DNA from: Corynebacterium jeddahense
GTDB lineage: Bacteria > Actinomycetota > Actinomycetes > Mycobacteriales > Mycobacteriaceae
DNA length: 64,000 nt
Direction of reading: 5' to 3'
Assembly: GCF_028609865.1 (NCBI RefSeq)
Contig: NZ_CP063194.1
Span: forward strand, 1,426,001-1,490,000
Below are positions 1 through 9,138 of this stretch, piece by piece. Under the pieces are notes generated by a model. The model was not told where the DNA came from. It saw only the letters and a program-made list of their open reading frames with translations, and did no database searches. The first letter of the stretch is position 1; the number at the start of each line of letters is the position of its first letter. The position numbers and the translations under genes were made by a program.

Positions 1-449
1 TCGAGCGTCGCCGTGCGGCCCGGCTCGGTGAGCCGCCCGCGGGCGAGGAACGCGCCCCGCCACGCGGCCTCGACCGCGGCCATCGAACCAGAAATCACCT
101 GCCGCGGCATGCCCACCACCGGGTGCCCCGACGCGGTGACCAGCTTGAGGCGGCGGATCACGTCGGCGGCCCCGTCCGCGACGCGCACCTCGTGGCGCGT
201 CTCCCGGTTGTTCGGCCCCGGCGGGACCGTCTCGACGGCCGGCCGGACCGCGCACAGCTCACCGAGGGACTCGGCGAGCCGGGCGGCCACCGCCTCCTCC
301 TCGAAGTCGGCGACGATCTCGACGCCCTCGGGCGCGGCGGCGATCCCGCCCGCAAAGCGGATGAGCGCGGTCGCCTCCGCGGCGCGCGCCTCGAGGCCGC
401 CGCTCGGCGCCGCGAGCAGCTCGTCCTTGACCTTGGCCGTGAGCGCCAC
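1..449 (-). CDS. whiA: WhiA sporulation/division regulator homologue (partial, N-terminal part)
   Basis: DNA-binding protein of the WhiA family, which joins a LAGLIDADG-homing-endonuclease-like fold to a C-terminal helix-turn-helix. Only the first 149 codons are visible; the HTH lies past the left edge (the family is usually about 325 aa). The GTG start at 449 is preceded by a GGGAGG ribosome-binding site and gives MALTAKVKDELL, the typical family opening. It is the last visible gene of the uvrC-rapZ-yvcK-whiA cluster conserved in many Gram-positives, 37 bp after yvcK. In non-sporulating corynebacteria the role is inferred to be in division or growth control rather than sporulation. Confidence 0.93.
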   Translation of the reverse strand, partial: MALTAKVKDELLAAPSGGLEARAAEATALIRFAGGIAAAPEGVEIVADFEEEAVAARLAESLGELCAVRPAVETVPPGPNNRETRHEVRVADGAADVIRRLKLVTASGHPVVGMPRQVISGSMAAVEAAWRGAFLARGRLTEPGRTATL

Positions 450-486
450 CGGCGCCTCCCCTCATGTCTATTCGCTGGAGTGCAGT

Positions 487-1467
487 TTAGCGCGCCGCAT
501 GCACGGCTTTGAGGGCAGCTGCCAACTTCTCCGGGTCGTGCCTCGTGGAGGCGCTGCCGTCCTCCGTCTGCTCCCCCAGCGGCATGAACGTCACCGCAGC
601 GTCGAGCCCCGCCGCGGCGCGGGCGATGTTCTCGCGCTCGCCGGCGGTGGTGGCCGCGCGGTCGTCCGCGAGGAAAGCGTCGACACGAAGTTCGGGCGCG
701 TGCTGCGAGAAGACGTGGATGTGGCGCTCGGTAGTGAACCCGTGGGTCTCGCCGGCCTCGGGCGTGAGGTTGAGGATGACCACGACCTTCGCGTCGGTGT
801 CGTTGAGCGCCTGCGCGATCTCGGGGACGAGGATGTGCGGGATCACCGAGGAGAACCACGACCCCGGGCCGATGGTGACCACGTCCGCGCCGAGGATCGC
901 CTCGACCGCGTCCGGGCTTGCGGCCGGCTTGTCCGGGGTGAGCCGGACCCGGCGAACCGTCCCGGGCGTCGTGGCGACGGCCACCTGGCCGCGCACCGAG
1001 CGCAGCACCCGCGGGTCGTCGTCGAGCCCGGCGACGTCCGCCTCGATGTCGAGCGGCCGCGGGCACACCGGGATAACGCGCCCGGCCGAGCCCGTCCACG
1101 CGGCGACCTGGTCGAGGGCGGCCTGCGTGTCCCCGAGCTGCTCCGCAAGGCCGGTGATGAGGAGGTTGCCCAGCGCGTGCCCCGCCATCGCGCCGTGGCC
1201 GCCGAAGCGGTGCTGCAGCGTACCTCGCCACCGCTCGCCGTCCTCACCCTCGCCGCTCAGCGCCGCGAGCGCCATGCGCAGGTCGCCGGGCGGGACGACG
1301 TCCATCTCGCGGCGCAGCCGGCCCGACGAGCCGCCGTCGTCCGCGACGGTGACCACCGCGTTGATGTCGCTCGCCCCCGCAAAGCGCGCCGCGGTAAGCG
1401 TCTGGTAGAGCCCGTGGCCGCCGCCGAGGCAGGTGAACGACGCCGGTTGTTCACTGGTGTGGTGCAT
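487..1467 (-). CDS. yvcK: YvcK/CofD-like gluconeogenesis factor (UDP-sugar-binding)
   Basis: 326-aa member of the YvcK branch of the CofD-like family. In Bacillus and mycobacteria these proteins bind UDP-GlcNAc and link carbon metabolism to cell-wall synthesis and morphology. Visible family signatures are the N-terminal glycine-rich loop CLGGGHGLYQTL (residues 13-24), VADDGGSSGRLR shortly after, and PGDLRMAL. The length is normal. The ATG is preceded by AAGGA four bases away. It follows rapZ by 22 bp and precedes whiA, so co-transcription is likely. The sugar-nucleotide role is family knowledge, not visible here. Confidence 0.93.
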   Translation of the reverse strand: MHHTSEQPASFTCLGGGHGLYQTLTAARFAGASDINAVVTVADDGGSSGRLRREMDVVPPGDLRMALAALSGEGEDGERWRGTLQHRFGGHGAMAGHALGNLLITGLAEQLGDTQAALDQVAAWTGSAGRVIPVCPRPLDIEADVAGLDDDPRVLRSVRGQVAVATTPGTVRRVRLTPDKPAASPDAVEAILGADVVTIGPGSWFSSVIPHILVPEIAQALNDTDAKVVVILNLTPEAGETHGFTTERHIHVFSQHAPELRVDAFLADDRAATTAGERENIARAAAGLDAAVTFMPLGEQTEDGSASTRHDPEKLAAALKAVHAAR

Positions 1468-1489
1468 GCATTCCTTCCCAGGTCGCGCG

Positions 1490-2401
1490 CTAGTGGCGCT
1501 CGAGGTCGCGGTGGATGACGCTCACGTCGACCTGTCCCTGCTGGCGCAGGCGCTTGCCGATCGCCTCGGCGACGGCGACGGAGCGGTGGTGGCCGCCCGT
1601 GCAGCCCACGCCGACGGTGATGAAGTCCTTGCCCTCGTGGTGGTACCCGCCGAGGGTGCTGGTGAGCAGGTCGACGAACCCGTCGACGTACTCGCGCGCT
1701 CCCGGCTGCGAGAGCACGTAGTCCGCCACCGCGGCATCGACGCCGCGGAATTCGCGCAGCTCCTCGATCCAGTACGGGTTGGGCAGGAAACGCACGTCGA
1801 GGACGATGTCCGCGTCGCGGGGCGAGCCGTGCTTGAAACCGAACGACTCGATGGTGACGTGCTGGCGTCCCGCGGGCAGCTCGCCCACGGACGCCTCCAC
1901 CGCGCGGCGCAGGTCGTGGACGGACAGGTTCGAGGTGTCGATGATGATGTCCGCCGCCGCCCGCAGCTCCTCCAGCTCCGCCCGCTCGCGCTCGATGCCG
2001 GACTGCAGCGTGCCATCGCCCTGTAGCGGGTGGGTGCGCCGCACCGAGTCGAAGCGGCGGATGAGCACGTCGTCGCGCGCCTCGAGGAAGAGTACGAACG
2101 GGGCGTAGCCGCGCTCCCGGATCGCGGAGATCGTGTCCATGAGCGAGCCGTGGAACCCCCGCGAGCGCACGTCGGTGACCACCGCGAGGCGCTCGACCGG
2201 CGAGGTGTCCGACGCCGCCAGGTCCACCAGCTCGAGGATGAGCTGCGGCGGGACGTTCTGGGAGACGAAGAAGCCGCGGTCCTCGAATACCTTCGCCGCC
2301 GTGGACAGGCCGCCCCCGGACAGGCCGGTGATGATCACCGGCCTGTGCGTGGTGGCGGCGTCTTCCTGGGGCAGGGCGCGGGCGGCGGAGGTGGTTGGCA
2401 T
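1490..2401 (-). CDS. rapZ: RapZ/YvcJ family nucleotide-binding protein with degenerate P-loop
   Basis: About 303 aa. RapZ proteins are P-loop proteins with a C-terminal RNA- or ligand-binding domain; in E. coli RapZ presents the sRNA GlmZ to RNase E, and in actinobacteria the role is unclear. The C-terminal half is well conserved ([17 protein letters not shown]). The P-loop reads [12 protein letters not shown], so the usual Walker A lysine is leucine. Two starts are possible: ATG 2410 (306 aa) and ATG 2401. I chose 2401 because TAGGAT sits 7 nt before it, a leaderless layout, and the upstream ATG overlaps that hexamer. Followed by yvcK 22 bp downstream. Confidence 0.88.
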   Translation of the reverse strand: MPTTSAARALPQEDAATTHRPVIITGLSGGGLSTAAKVFEDRGFFVSQNVPPQLILELVDLAASDTSPVERLAVVTDVRSRGFHGSLMDTISAIRERGYAPFVLFLEARDDVLIRRFDSVRRTHPLQGDGTLQSGIERERAELEELRAAADIIIDTSNLSVHDLRRAVEASVGELPAGRQHVTIESFGFKHGSPRDADIVLDVRFLPNPYWIEELREFRGVDAAVADYVLSQPGAREYVDGFVDLLTSTLGGYHHEGKDFITVGVGCTGGHHRSVAVAEAIGKRLRQQGQVDVSVIHRDLERH

Positions 2402-2408
2402 GGCCTTC

Positions 2409-2414
2409 ATCCTA
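2409..2414 (-). promoter_or_regulatory. Putative -10 element (TAGGAT) for a leaderless rapZ transcript
   Basis: TAGGAT on the minus strand ends 7 nt before ATG 2401. No good Shine-Dalgarno is spaced correctly for either candidate rapZ start. The 45-bp gap after uvrC leaves room for an internal promoter. No convincing -35 is seen. Confidence 0.4.
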
Positions 2415-2455
2415 ACGAAGGCGCGGGCGAAGCGACGTCGATACGCACGATGCCC

Positions 2456-4528
2456 TCACTCGTGGAGGTGCTGGTAGATGGTCTCCGCGAGCTTCGGCCC
2501 GACGCCCTTGACCTGCTGGATCTCCTCGACCGAGGCTTCCTTGATCTTCTTCACCGACCCGAAGTGCTTCACCAGGTCGGTGCGGCGGGCGGGGCCGAGG
2601 CCGGGCACCGCGTCGAGGGCGGAGGCGCGCATGCGCTTCGAGCGCTGCTGGCGGTGGTAGGTGATGGCGAAGCGGTGGGCCTCGTCGCGCACCTGCTGGA
2701 GCAGGTACATCCCCTCGGAGTTGCGCGGGAGGATGACGGGCTCGTCGTCGTCCGGCACCCAGACCTCCTCGAGGCGCTTGGCCAGGCCGATGAGCTGCAC
2801 GTCGACGATGCCCAGCTCGTCGAACACCTCCTGCGCCGCCGTCACCTGGGGCTTGCCGCCGTCGACGATGAACAGCTGCGGCGGGTAGGCGAAGCGCTTC
2901 GCGCCGGTGGTCTCGTCGGCGCCGTCGGGGCGCTCGTCGGCAAAGGTCTGCTCCTCGGCGGCCTCGTCGGGGTTGGCGAGCTTATCCTCGTTGTAGCGCT
3001 TGAAGCGGCGCCGCGTCACCTCCGCGATGGAGCCGACGTCGTTCGAGTGGCCCTCGCCCGCCGCCTCTTTGATGCGGTAGCGGCGGTAGTCGTTCTTCTT
3101 AGGCAGCCCGTCCTCGAACACGACGAGCGAGGCGACGACGTCGGTGCCCTGGATGTGCGAGATGTCGGTGCACTCGATGCGCAGCGGCGCCTCGTCCATC
3201 CCCAGGGCGTCCTGGATGTCCTGCAGCGCCTGGGAGCGCGCGGTGAGGTCGCCGACGCGCTTGAGCTTGTGCTGGTGCAACGCCTCGGAGGCGTTCTTGT
3301 GCACCGTCTCCATGAGCGCGCGCTTGTCCCCGCGCTGCGGCACGCGGATCTCCACGGGCCCGCCGCGCAACTCCTCCAGCAGCACCGTGACCTCGTGCAG
3401 CTCGGTCGGCAGCGTCTCCACGAGGATCTCGCGCGGCACCGGCATCGGGGGCGCCACCTGCGCGTGGGACTCCTGGTCCACCCCGCGGCGCCGGATCTTC
3501 TGCGCCTCAATCGTGCGGTCTTCCTCCTCCTCTTGCCGCACGCGCTCGACGGCGTCGGAGTAGTACTGCACGAGGAAGTTCTGCATGAGCGTGGGCAGGG
3601 TCGGGTCGGCCTGCCCCTCCTCGAGGCGCTCGTTCGCGCCCGGCTCGTCGCCGGTCTTCTCCACGACCCAGCCGCGCTGGGCGCGAATACGGCCGTCGCG
3701 GACGTTGAAGATCTGCACCGCGGCCTCGAGCTCGTCGGTGTCGAAGGCGATGACATCGGCGTCGGTGTCCTGGCCGAGCACCACGGTCTGGCGCTCCATT
3801 ACCTTGTTCACCGCCCCGAGGTCGTCGCGCAGCCGGGCCGCCTTCTCGAACTCGAGGTTCTCCGCAGCCTCCTCCATCTGCGCCGTGATCCCGCGCACGA
3901 GCTGGTCGCTGCGCCCCGACATGAAGCCCAGGAAGCCCTGGACGATCTCGTCGTACTCCGCCTCGCTCACCCTGCCGACGCACGGCGCGGCGCACTTGTC
4001 GATGTAGCCCAAAAGGCACGGGCGCCCGAGCGACTCGTGGCGGTTGAACACGCCGTTCGAGCACGTGCGGATCGGGAACACGCGCGTGAGCAGGTCGAGC
4101 GTCTCGCGCACCGCCCACGCGTGGGAGTACGGGCCGAAGTAGCGCACCCCCTTGCGCTTCGGTCCGCGGTAAAAGAACGCGCGCGGGTAGCGCTCCCGCA
4201 CGCTCACCGCGAGCATGGGGTACGTCTTGTCGTCGCGGTACATGACGTTGAACCACGGGTCGAAGCGCTTGATCCACGTGTACTCGAGCTGCAGCGCCTC
4301 CACCTCGGAGGCGACGACGGTCCACTCGACGGACGCGCCGGTGTAGACCATCTGGCGGGTGCGCGGGTGCAGCGTCTGCGGGGGCTGGAAATAGTTATTC
4401 AGCCGCGCGCGCAGGTTTTTCGCCTTGCCCACGTAGATGACGCGGCCGTCGCGGTCGCGGAACTTGTACACGCCGGGGTCGGTCGGGATGGTGCCCGGCG
4501 CCGGGCGGTATGACTGCGGGTCCGCCAA
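2456..4528 (-). CDS. uvrC: UvrC, excinuclease ABC subunit C
   Basis: 690-aa nuclease subunit of nucleotide excision repair, making the two incisions around a lesion handed over by UvrAB. Domains in order: GIY-YIG nuclease (about residues 17-95, with PGVYKF and [13 protein letters not shown]), a UVR/UvrB-interaction motif (about 210-245), the RNase H-like nuclease core, and a C-terminal double helix-hairpin-helix ([19 protein letters not shown]). The start is TTG at 4528, with AGGA seven bases upstream and only 3 bp after the preceding stop; the opening [12 protein letters not shown] resembles mycobacterial UvrC. No LexA-like box was noticed in front of it. Confidence 0.97.
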   Translation of the reverse strand: MADPQSYRPAPGTIPTDPGVYKFRDRDGRVIYVGKAKNLRARLNNYFQPPQTLHPRTRQMVYTGASVEWTVVASEVEALQLEYTWIKRFDPWFNVMYRDDKTYPMLAVSVRERYPRAFFYRGPKRKGVRYFGPYSHAWAVRETLDLLTRVFPIRTCSNGVFNRHESLGRPCLLGYIDKCAAPCVGRVSEAEYDEIVQGFLGFMSGRSDQLVRGITAQMEEAAENLEFEKAARLRDDLGAVNKVMERQTVVLGQDTDADVIAFDTDELEAAVQIFNVRDGRIRAQRGWVVEKTGDEPGANERLEEGQADPTLPTLMQNFLVQYYSDAVERVRQEEEEDRTIEAQKIRRRGVDQESHAQVAPPMPVPREILVETLPTELHEVTVLLEELRGGPVEIRVPQRGDKRALMETVHKNASEALHQHKLKRVGDLTARSQALQDIQDALGMDEAPLRIECTDISHIQGTDVVASLVVFEDGLPKKNDYRRYRIKEAAGEGHSNDVGSIAEVTRRRFKRYNEDKLANPDEAAEEQTFADERPDGADETTGAKRFAYPPQLFIVDGGKPQVTAAQEVFDELGIVDVQLIGLAKRLEEVWVPDDDEPVILPRNSEGMYLLQQVRDEAHRFAITYHRQQRSKRMRASALDAVPGLGPARRTDLVKHFGSVKKIKEASVEEIQQVKGVGPKLAETIYQHLHE

Positions 4529-4531
4529 GGG

Positions 4532-5059
4532 TTAATCCTGCGGCATGTACTTGGCTTCGAGCGCGCGGAAGTCGTCCACGGCGCGGATCGCGCGCTCTTT
4601 GTCGCCGGACTGGATCGCCCAGAGCGGGACGTACTCGAACTCGGGCAGCTCGAGGCGGGCCATGCGCGAGCCCTTCGGGAAGCTCAGGCCGTAGATGACG
4701 GCCCACGGGTAGAAGCGGGTGCCGATGATGTTGGCCACCTCGACGCCGTCCGCGTTGACGCGCACCCGGGGGCGGGTGAGCGCGATCCAGGACAGCACCG
4801 AGATGATCAGCCCGACGCCGACGAAGGCCAGCTTGTCCACCCCGGTGATGGCCACGCCGGTGAACTCCACGTCCACCGCCCAGGCCATGAAGAAGTGCAC
4901 CGCCATGACGACGATCACCCAGCCGAGCGCGAGCTTGCGCAAAAACGGCGAGGAAATCTCGAGCTCCCACGGCTTCGTCGTGGTCGTCGCGTGCGGGTCG
5001 AGCGCGTTGAGGTACGCGACCTCGTTCTCGCTCGCCACTGGGTTGTGCGGTTCAGCCAC
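4532..5059 (-). CDS. PH-domain-like membrane protein, unknown function
   Basis: 175 aa. The GTG start at 5059 (MAEPHNP) is chosen for its AAGGAG seven bases upstream; an in-frame upstream extension lacks one. Two hydrophobic segments lie near residues 40-60 and 70-92 (LALGWVIVVMAVHFFMAW; LAFVGVGLIISVLSWIAL). They are followed by a soluble C-terminal domain (RVRVNADGVEVANIIG...FYPWAVIYGLSFP) resembling bacterial PH (bPH) domains of corynebacterial and mycobacterial membrane proteins. It sits between ribH and uvrC with 3 bp to uvrC, which suggests co-transcription and no more. No catalytic motif is visible. Confidence 0.85.
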   Translation of the reverse strand: MAEPHNPVASENEVAYLNALDPHATTTTKPWELEISSPFLRKLALGWVIVVMAVHFFMAWAVDVEFTGVAITGVDKLAFVGVGLIISVLSWIALTRPRVRVNADGVEVANIIGTRFYPWAVIYGLSFPKGSRMARLELPEFEYVPLWAIQSGDKERAIRAVDDFRALEAKYMPQD

Positions 5060-5130
5060 TGCCACTCTCCTTGCGCGCTCAAGCATTTTGCGTGTCGACG
5101 CCCTCCGGCGCCCCACGCCACCGGGCTACC

Positions 5131-5616
5131 TTAACCCCTGACCGGCAGCGCCCTGACTTTGCGCAGCTCAGCCGCCGCGCCGGCGGCGGCGCGCACGGCC
5201 TCCGCCCCCTTGTCTTCCTTCGCGTCCTCGCCGCCGGCGCGCTCGTACGCCTGATCCTCGTCCTCCACGGTGAGCACGCCGTTGCCCACCGGGGTCTCCT
5301 CGTCGAGCGCGACGCGCGCCAGGCCGTTGGTGACGGCCTCGCAGACGTAGGTGAAGTGCGCGGTTTCGCCGCGGATGACGCAGCCGAGCGCCACGACCGC
5401 GTCGTAACGCTTCGCGCACGCCTGCGCGAGCACCGGCAGCTCGAGGGCGCCCGCGACCGCGTACTCCTCCAGCTTCACGCCCAGCTCGCGCGCCTCGTCG
5501 CGCGCGCCGGCGAGCAGCAGGTCGACGACTTTGTCGTTCCAGCGGGTGTAGACGACTGCGACAGTCATGCCCTCAGCCTGTATGTGGTAGTCCTCCGGTG
5601 CACCGGTCGCGGCCAC
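5131..5616 (-). CDS. ribH: 6,7-dimethyl-8-ribityllumazine synthase
   Basis: 161-aa lumazine synthase. It condenses 5-amino-6-ribitylaminouracil with 3,4-dihydroxy-2-butanone 4-phosphate, the penultimate riboflavin step. The signature GCVIRGETAHFTYV contains the catalytic His; AVAGALELP and VTNGLARVAL are also typical. The GTG start at 5616 (MAATGAPED) has AAGGAG six bases upstream; a longer in-frame reading lacks this. It is slightly longer than average because of an acidic, alanine-rich tail after VEDEDQAYERAGG. Located 11 bp after ribBA, last of the rib block. Confidence 0.96.
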   Translation of the reverse strand: MAATGAPEDYHIQAEGMTVAVVYTRWNDKVVDLLLAGARDEARELGVKLEEYAVAGALELPVLAQACAKRYDAVVALGCVIRGETAHFTYVCEAVTNGLARVALDEETPVGNGVLTVEDEDQAYERAGGEDAKEDKGAEAVRAAAGAAAELRKVRALPVRG

Positions 5617-5627
5617 AGTGAGCTCCT

Positions 5628-6905
5628 TTACTTGTCGTACCCCGGGTGGGTGTTCAGCCACTGCCCGACGCCGGGCAGGTCGTGGCCCATCCGGTCGCGC
5701 TTCGTGCGCAGGTACGCGATGTTGTCGTGGTTGGGAACGACCTCGATCCTACTTCGCCCGGCGAGGCGCGGGCCGTAGCCGGCCAGCGCGTCGGCCTTGG
5801 CGGGGTTGTTCGTGAGCAGATCGACGGAGCCCACCCCGAGGTCTGCGAGGATCTGGCCCGCCGCGGAGTACTCCCGCGCGTCGACGGGCAGGCCCTGCTC
5901 GAGGTTCGCGTCGACGGTGTCCAGCCCCTCGTCCTGGAGCCGGTACGCCTCGAGCTTCGCCAGCAGACCGATCCCCCGGCCCTCGTGCCCGCGCAGGTAG
6001 ATCACGACGCCGCGGCCGGCCCCCTGCACGCGGCGCAGCGACTCGTGGAGCTGTGGTCCGCAGTCGCAGCGCCGGGAGGCGAAGACGTCGCCGGTGAGGC
6101 ACTCCGAGTGCACCCGCACGAGGAGGTCGTCGGCGCCGCGCAGCGTCTCGACGCCTCCGGCCACGAGCGCCACGTGCTCCACCCCGCTCACGGTGTCGCG
6201 GTAGCCGACGGCCGTGAAGTCGCCGTACTCGGTGGGCAGGTGCGCCGCGGCCCCGCGCTCGACGGTGCGCTCGGTGCGGCGCCGGTACGCGGCGAGCTGC
6301 TCGATGGAGATCATCGGCAGGCCGTGGGCGTCGGCGAAGCGGCGCAGCTCGTCGAAGCGGGCCATGTCGGTCGGGTCGTCCTCCGAGACGATCTCGCACA
6401 GCGCGCCGACCGGGGCCTTGCCGGCGAGCCGGGCGATGTCGACGGCGGCCTCGGTGTGTCCCGGCCTGGCGAGCACCCCTCCCTCACGAGCACGCAGCGG
6501 CACGACGTGCCCCGGGCGGGTGAAGCGGTCGGCGGTGGCGGAGGCGTCGGCGAGCAAGGCGATCGTCGCCGCCCGCGAGCGCGCGGAGATGCCGGTCGTG
6601 CCGGTGGCGGCGTCGACCGTGACGGCGTAGGCGGTGCCGTGGAGGTCCTCGTTGCGGGCCACCATCGGCGGCAGGCCGAGCGCGGTGGCGCGCTCGTCTG
6701 ACATGGACACGCAGATGTAGCCCGAGGTGTGGTGCACCATGAACGCGACGAGCTCGGGGGTGGCGTCCTCGGCGGCGAAGATGAGGTCGCCTTCGTTCTC
6801 GCGGTCCTCGCTGTCCACGACGACGACGGCGCCGCCCCCGCGGACCGCGGCGATCGCCTCTTCTACGGAATCGAGGGTGCTGTGCGAGGGGGCCGGATCA
6901 GTCAT
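5628..6905 (-). CDS. ribBA: Bifunctional DHBP synthase / GTP cyclohydrolase II
   Basis: 425-aa fusion supplying both riboflavin precursors. The N-terminal half (about residues 10-205) is 3,4-dihydroxy-2-butanone 4-phosphate synthase, with acidic DRENEGDL and HHTSGYICV motifs and RPGHVVPL. The C-terminal half (about 210-400) is GTP cyclohydrolase II, with [18 protein letters not shown] carrying the three zinc cysteines and [13 protein letters not shown] 6905 is preferred; an in-frame TTG nine bases upstream is possible. Two bases separate that TTG from the ribE stop, so coupling is likely. Both active sites look intact. Confidence 0.97.
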   Translation of the reverse strand: MTDPAPSHSTLDSVEEAIAAVRGGGAVVVVDSEDRENEGDLIFAAEDATPELVAFMVHHTSGYICVSMSDERATALGLPPMVARNEDLHGTAYAVTVDAATGTTGISARSRAATIALLADASATADRFTRPGHVVPLRAREGGVLARPGHTEAAVDIARLAGKAPVGALCEIVSEDDPTDMARFDELRRFADAHGLPMISIEQLAAYRRRTERTVERGAAAHLPTEYGDFTAVGYRDTVSGVEHVALVAGGVETLRGADDLLVRVHSECLTGDVFASRRCDCGPQLHESLRRVQGAGRGVVIYLRGHEGRGIGLLAKLEAYRLQDEGLDTVDANLEQGLPVDAREYSAAGQILADLGVGSVDLLTNNPAKADALAGYGPRLAGRSRIEVVPNHDNIAYLRTKRDRMGHDLPGVGQWLNTHPGYDK

Positions 6906-6916
6906 AGCGGACAAGA

Positions 6917-7504
6917 CTATCCCCGCACCATCTTCTCGACGTACTTGGCCACGATGTCCACTTCGAGATTGACCGGGTCGCCCGGGGCGAGCCCGCCCGC
7001 GGTGGTCTCGCGCAGCGTGGTGGGGATGAGCGAGACCTCGAAGAAGCCCTCGCCCACCGCGGAGACCGTGAGCGAGGTGCCGTTCACCGCGATCGAGCCC
7101 TTCTCCACGACGTAGCGCTCAAGCCGCCCCGGCAGCGTGAAGCGCACCACCTCCCAGTGCGCGGACGGCGTGCGCGAGACCACCTCACCCACCCCATCGA
7201 CGTGGCCCTGGACGATGTGCCCGCCCATGCGCTGCCCCGCCGCGAGCGCGCGCTCGAGGTTCACCCGCGCGCCGGGGGCGTACGAGCCGAGCCGCGAGCG
7301 CTCGAGCGTCTCGCGCATCACGTCGGCGGTGAACACGCCCCCGTCGTTGCCCACCAGGGTCAGGCATACGCCGTCGACGGCGATCGAGTCGCCCGGCGCC
7401 GCGTCCGCGGTGACCTTGGGGGCGTGGACGGCGATCCGGACGGCGTCGTCAAGCTGGGTGAGCCCCTCGACGGTGCCGATTTCCTCAACGAGTCCCGTAA
7501 ACAT
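6917..7504 (-). CDS. ribE: Riboflavin synthase, alpha subunit
   Basis: 195-aa enzyme dismutating two lumazines to riboflavin. It has the family's internal duplication: barrel 1 opens with [10 protein letters not shown] and barrel 2 follows [20 protein letters not shown] and [11 protein letters not shown] are the paired substrate-site motifs. The start overlaps the end of ribD by 20 bp, with GGAGCGGG just before the ATG. Together with ribD, ribBA and ribH it completes the pathway from GTP and ribulose-5-phosphate. Confidence 0.96.
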   Translation of the reverse strand: MFTGLVEEIGTVEGLTQLDDAVRIAVHAPKVTADAAPGDSIAVDGVCLTLVGNDGGVFTADVMRETLERSRLGSYAPGARVNLERALAAGQRMGGHIVQGHVDGVGEVVSRTPSAHWEVVRFTLPGRLERYVVEKGSIAVNGTSLTVSAVGEGFFEVSLIPTTLRETTAGGLAPGDPVNLEVDIVAKYVEKMVRG

Positions 7505-8474
7505 CCCGCTCCATTTCTATGCGTACGTCGTCGCCCGCGCGCCGCACGTCGGTGGTGCGGAAGCGGCGGGCGCCGGTGATGGTGTCGGTGAGCGCGCGGT
7601 TGAGCACCCCGCGCCCGGCGCCGAGGAGCGCCGGGGCCACGTAGGCCTGCACCGCGTCGACGAGGTCGAGCTCGAGGAAGCTGCCCGCCAGCCCCGCGCC
7701 GCCCTCGAGGAGCACGTCGCGCGCGCCGGCGTCCCACAAGGCGGCAAGCGCCTCCTGGGGCGTGGCGTACTGCTCGAAGCCGAGGCGCGCGAGGTTTCCC
7801 GCGCCCACGGCCCGGGCGCCCACGACCACGCGGCGCGGCTGCCGCGGCCGGAGCGAGCCGTCCGGGTAGCGCGCCGTGAGCGACGGGTCGTCGGCGAGGG
7901 CGGTGCCGGTGCCGATCACAATCGCGTCGCGCGCGGCGCGATCCGCGTGCACGAGCTCGCGGGCCGCCTCGCCGGTGATCCACTGGCTGGTGCCGTCCGC
8001 CGCGGCCGTGAAGCCGTCGAGGGTGGCGGCGAACTTCCAGGTCACACTGGGCCGGCCGTGACGCACGGAGCGCAGCCACGGCTGCAGCGCCTCCACCCGC
8101 GCTGGGCGGAAGTCGACCGCGACGCCGCGGGAGCGCAGGTAGTCCGCCCCGCCGGCGGCCGGGGCGAAGGGATCCGCGGTGCAGTACACCACGCGCGCGA
8201 CGCCCGCCTCCGCCAGCGCGTGCGAGCACGGCCCGGTGCGGCCGGTGTGGTTGCACGGCTCGAGGGTGACCACCGCGGTCGCGCCGCGCGCCCGCTCGCC
8301 GGCGGCCCGCAGCGCGTTGACCTCCGCGTGGGGCCCGCCGGCGGGCGAGGTGGCGCCGGTGGCGATGAGGTCGCCGGCGGGGCCGACGAGCGCGCAGCCC
8401 ACGGGCGGGTTCGGTGAGGTGGTGCCGCGCACCGCGTCGCCCGCCGCGACGGCCGCGCTCAACCCCTCGGTCAC
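7485..8474 (-). CDS. ribD: Bifunctional riboflavin deaminase/reductase RibD
   Basis: 329 aa. The N-terminal zinc deaminase (PHAEVNAL, then LEPCNHTGRTGPC) acts on the pyrimidine; the C-terminal reductase (about residues 130-329, KFAATLDGFTAAADG and LLEGGAGLAGSFL) reduces the ribose side chain. The GTG start at 8474 overlaps the rpe stop as GTGA. The next gene, ribE, overlaps its 3' end by 20 bp. Length is slightly short but both domains are present. There is no leader before ribD, so no room for an FMN riboswitch here. Confidence 0.95.
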   Translation of the reverse strand: MTEGLSAAVAAGDAVRGTTSPNPPVGCALVGPAGDLIATGATSPAGGPHAEVNALRAAGERARGATAVVTLEPCNHTGRTGPCSHALAEAGVARVVYCTADPFAPAAGGADYLRSRGVAVDFRPARVEALQPWLRSVRHGRPSVTWKFAATLDGFTAAADGTSQWITGEAARELVHADRAARDAIVIGTGTALADDPSLTARYPDGSLRPRQPRRVVVGARAVGAGNLARLGFEQYATPQEALAALWDAGARDVLLEGGAGLAGSFLELDLVDAVQAYVAPALLGAGRGVLNRALTDTITGARRFRTTDVRRAGDDVRIEMERDVYGTR

Positions 8475-9133
8475 GCCTGCCGCGCCTCGCTGGCGAGCTC
8501 GCGCAGCCGCTCGACCGCCTGCGCCGGGTCGTCCGCGCCGAACACCGCGGAGCCGGCGACGAACGCGTCCACGCCCGCGGCCGCGGCCTGCGCGATGGTG
8601 GCGTTGGCGATGCCGCCGTCGATGCCGATCACCGTGTCCAGCCCCGCCTGCGCGATGCGGTCGCGCAACGCCATCACCTTGCCCAGCACCTCCGGCATGA
8701 ACTTCTGCCCGCCGAAGCCGGGCTCGACGCTCATGACCATGACCTCGTCGAAGTGCTCGAGGTCGTCGAGGTACGGCTCGATCGCCGTGCGAGGCTTGAT
8801 GGCGAACCCGGACTGCACCCCCAGCTCGCGGCACTGCTTGGCCGCCGCGACGTGGTCGCGTACCGCCTCGACGTGGAAGACGAGGCGGTCACCGCCAGCC
8901 TTGGCGTAGGTGTCGAACCAGCGCTCCGGCTCCTCGATCATGAGGTGTATGTCGAGGAACTGGTCGGTCACGCCGTCCACGGCGCGCGTGACGTCGGGCC
9001 CGAACGAGAGGTTGGGCACGAAGTGGCCGTCCATGATGTCCACGTGGATAAGGTCCGCGTTGGCCACTTTGCGCACGTCCTCGCCGAGCGCGGCGTAGTT
9101 GGCCGCCAGGATCGATGGGGCAATCTGGATCAT
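8471..9133 (-). CDS. rpe: Ribulose-phosphate 3-epimerase
   Basis: 220-aa TIM-barrel enzyme interconverting ribulose- and xylulose-5-phosphate in the pentose phosphate pathway. Visible motifs are IAPSILAANYA, HVDIMDGHFVPNLSFGP (metal and catalytic residues), VMVMSVEPGFGGQ and GIDGGI. ATG 9133 lies 5 bp after the rsmB stop with AGGGTAG upstream. The stop overlaps ribD, so pentose-phosphate flux and riboflavin precursor supply (both use ribulose-5-phosphate) are on the same transcript. Confidence 0.97.
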   Translation of the reverse strand: MIQIAPSILAANYAALGEDVRKVANADLIHVDIMDGHFVPNLSFGPDVTRAVDGVTDQFLDIHLMIEEPERWFDTYAKAGGDRLVFHVEAVRDHVAAAKQCRELGVQSGFAIKPRTAIEPYLDDLEHFDEVMVMSVEPGFGGQKFMPEVLGKVMALRDRIAQAGLDTVIGIDGGIANATIAQAAAAGVDAFVAGSAVFGADDPAQAVERLRELASEARQA

Positions 9134-9138
9134 GGGTT

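Noticed and set aside
2030..4513. Long open frame on the plus strand opposite uvrC (more than 800 codons)
   Set aside because: Arginine, valine and leucine-rich composition of the kind produced by GC-rich third positions; no motif, and uvrC on the other strand is unambiguous.
8475..8834. In-frame upstream extension of ribD through rpe
   Set aside because: The extension overlaps rpe in another frame and has no homology; the GTG at 8474 forms the usual GTGA overlap.
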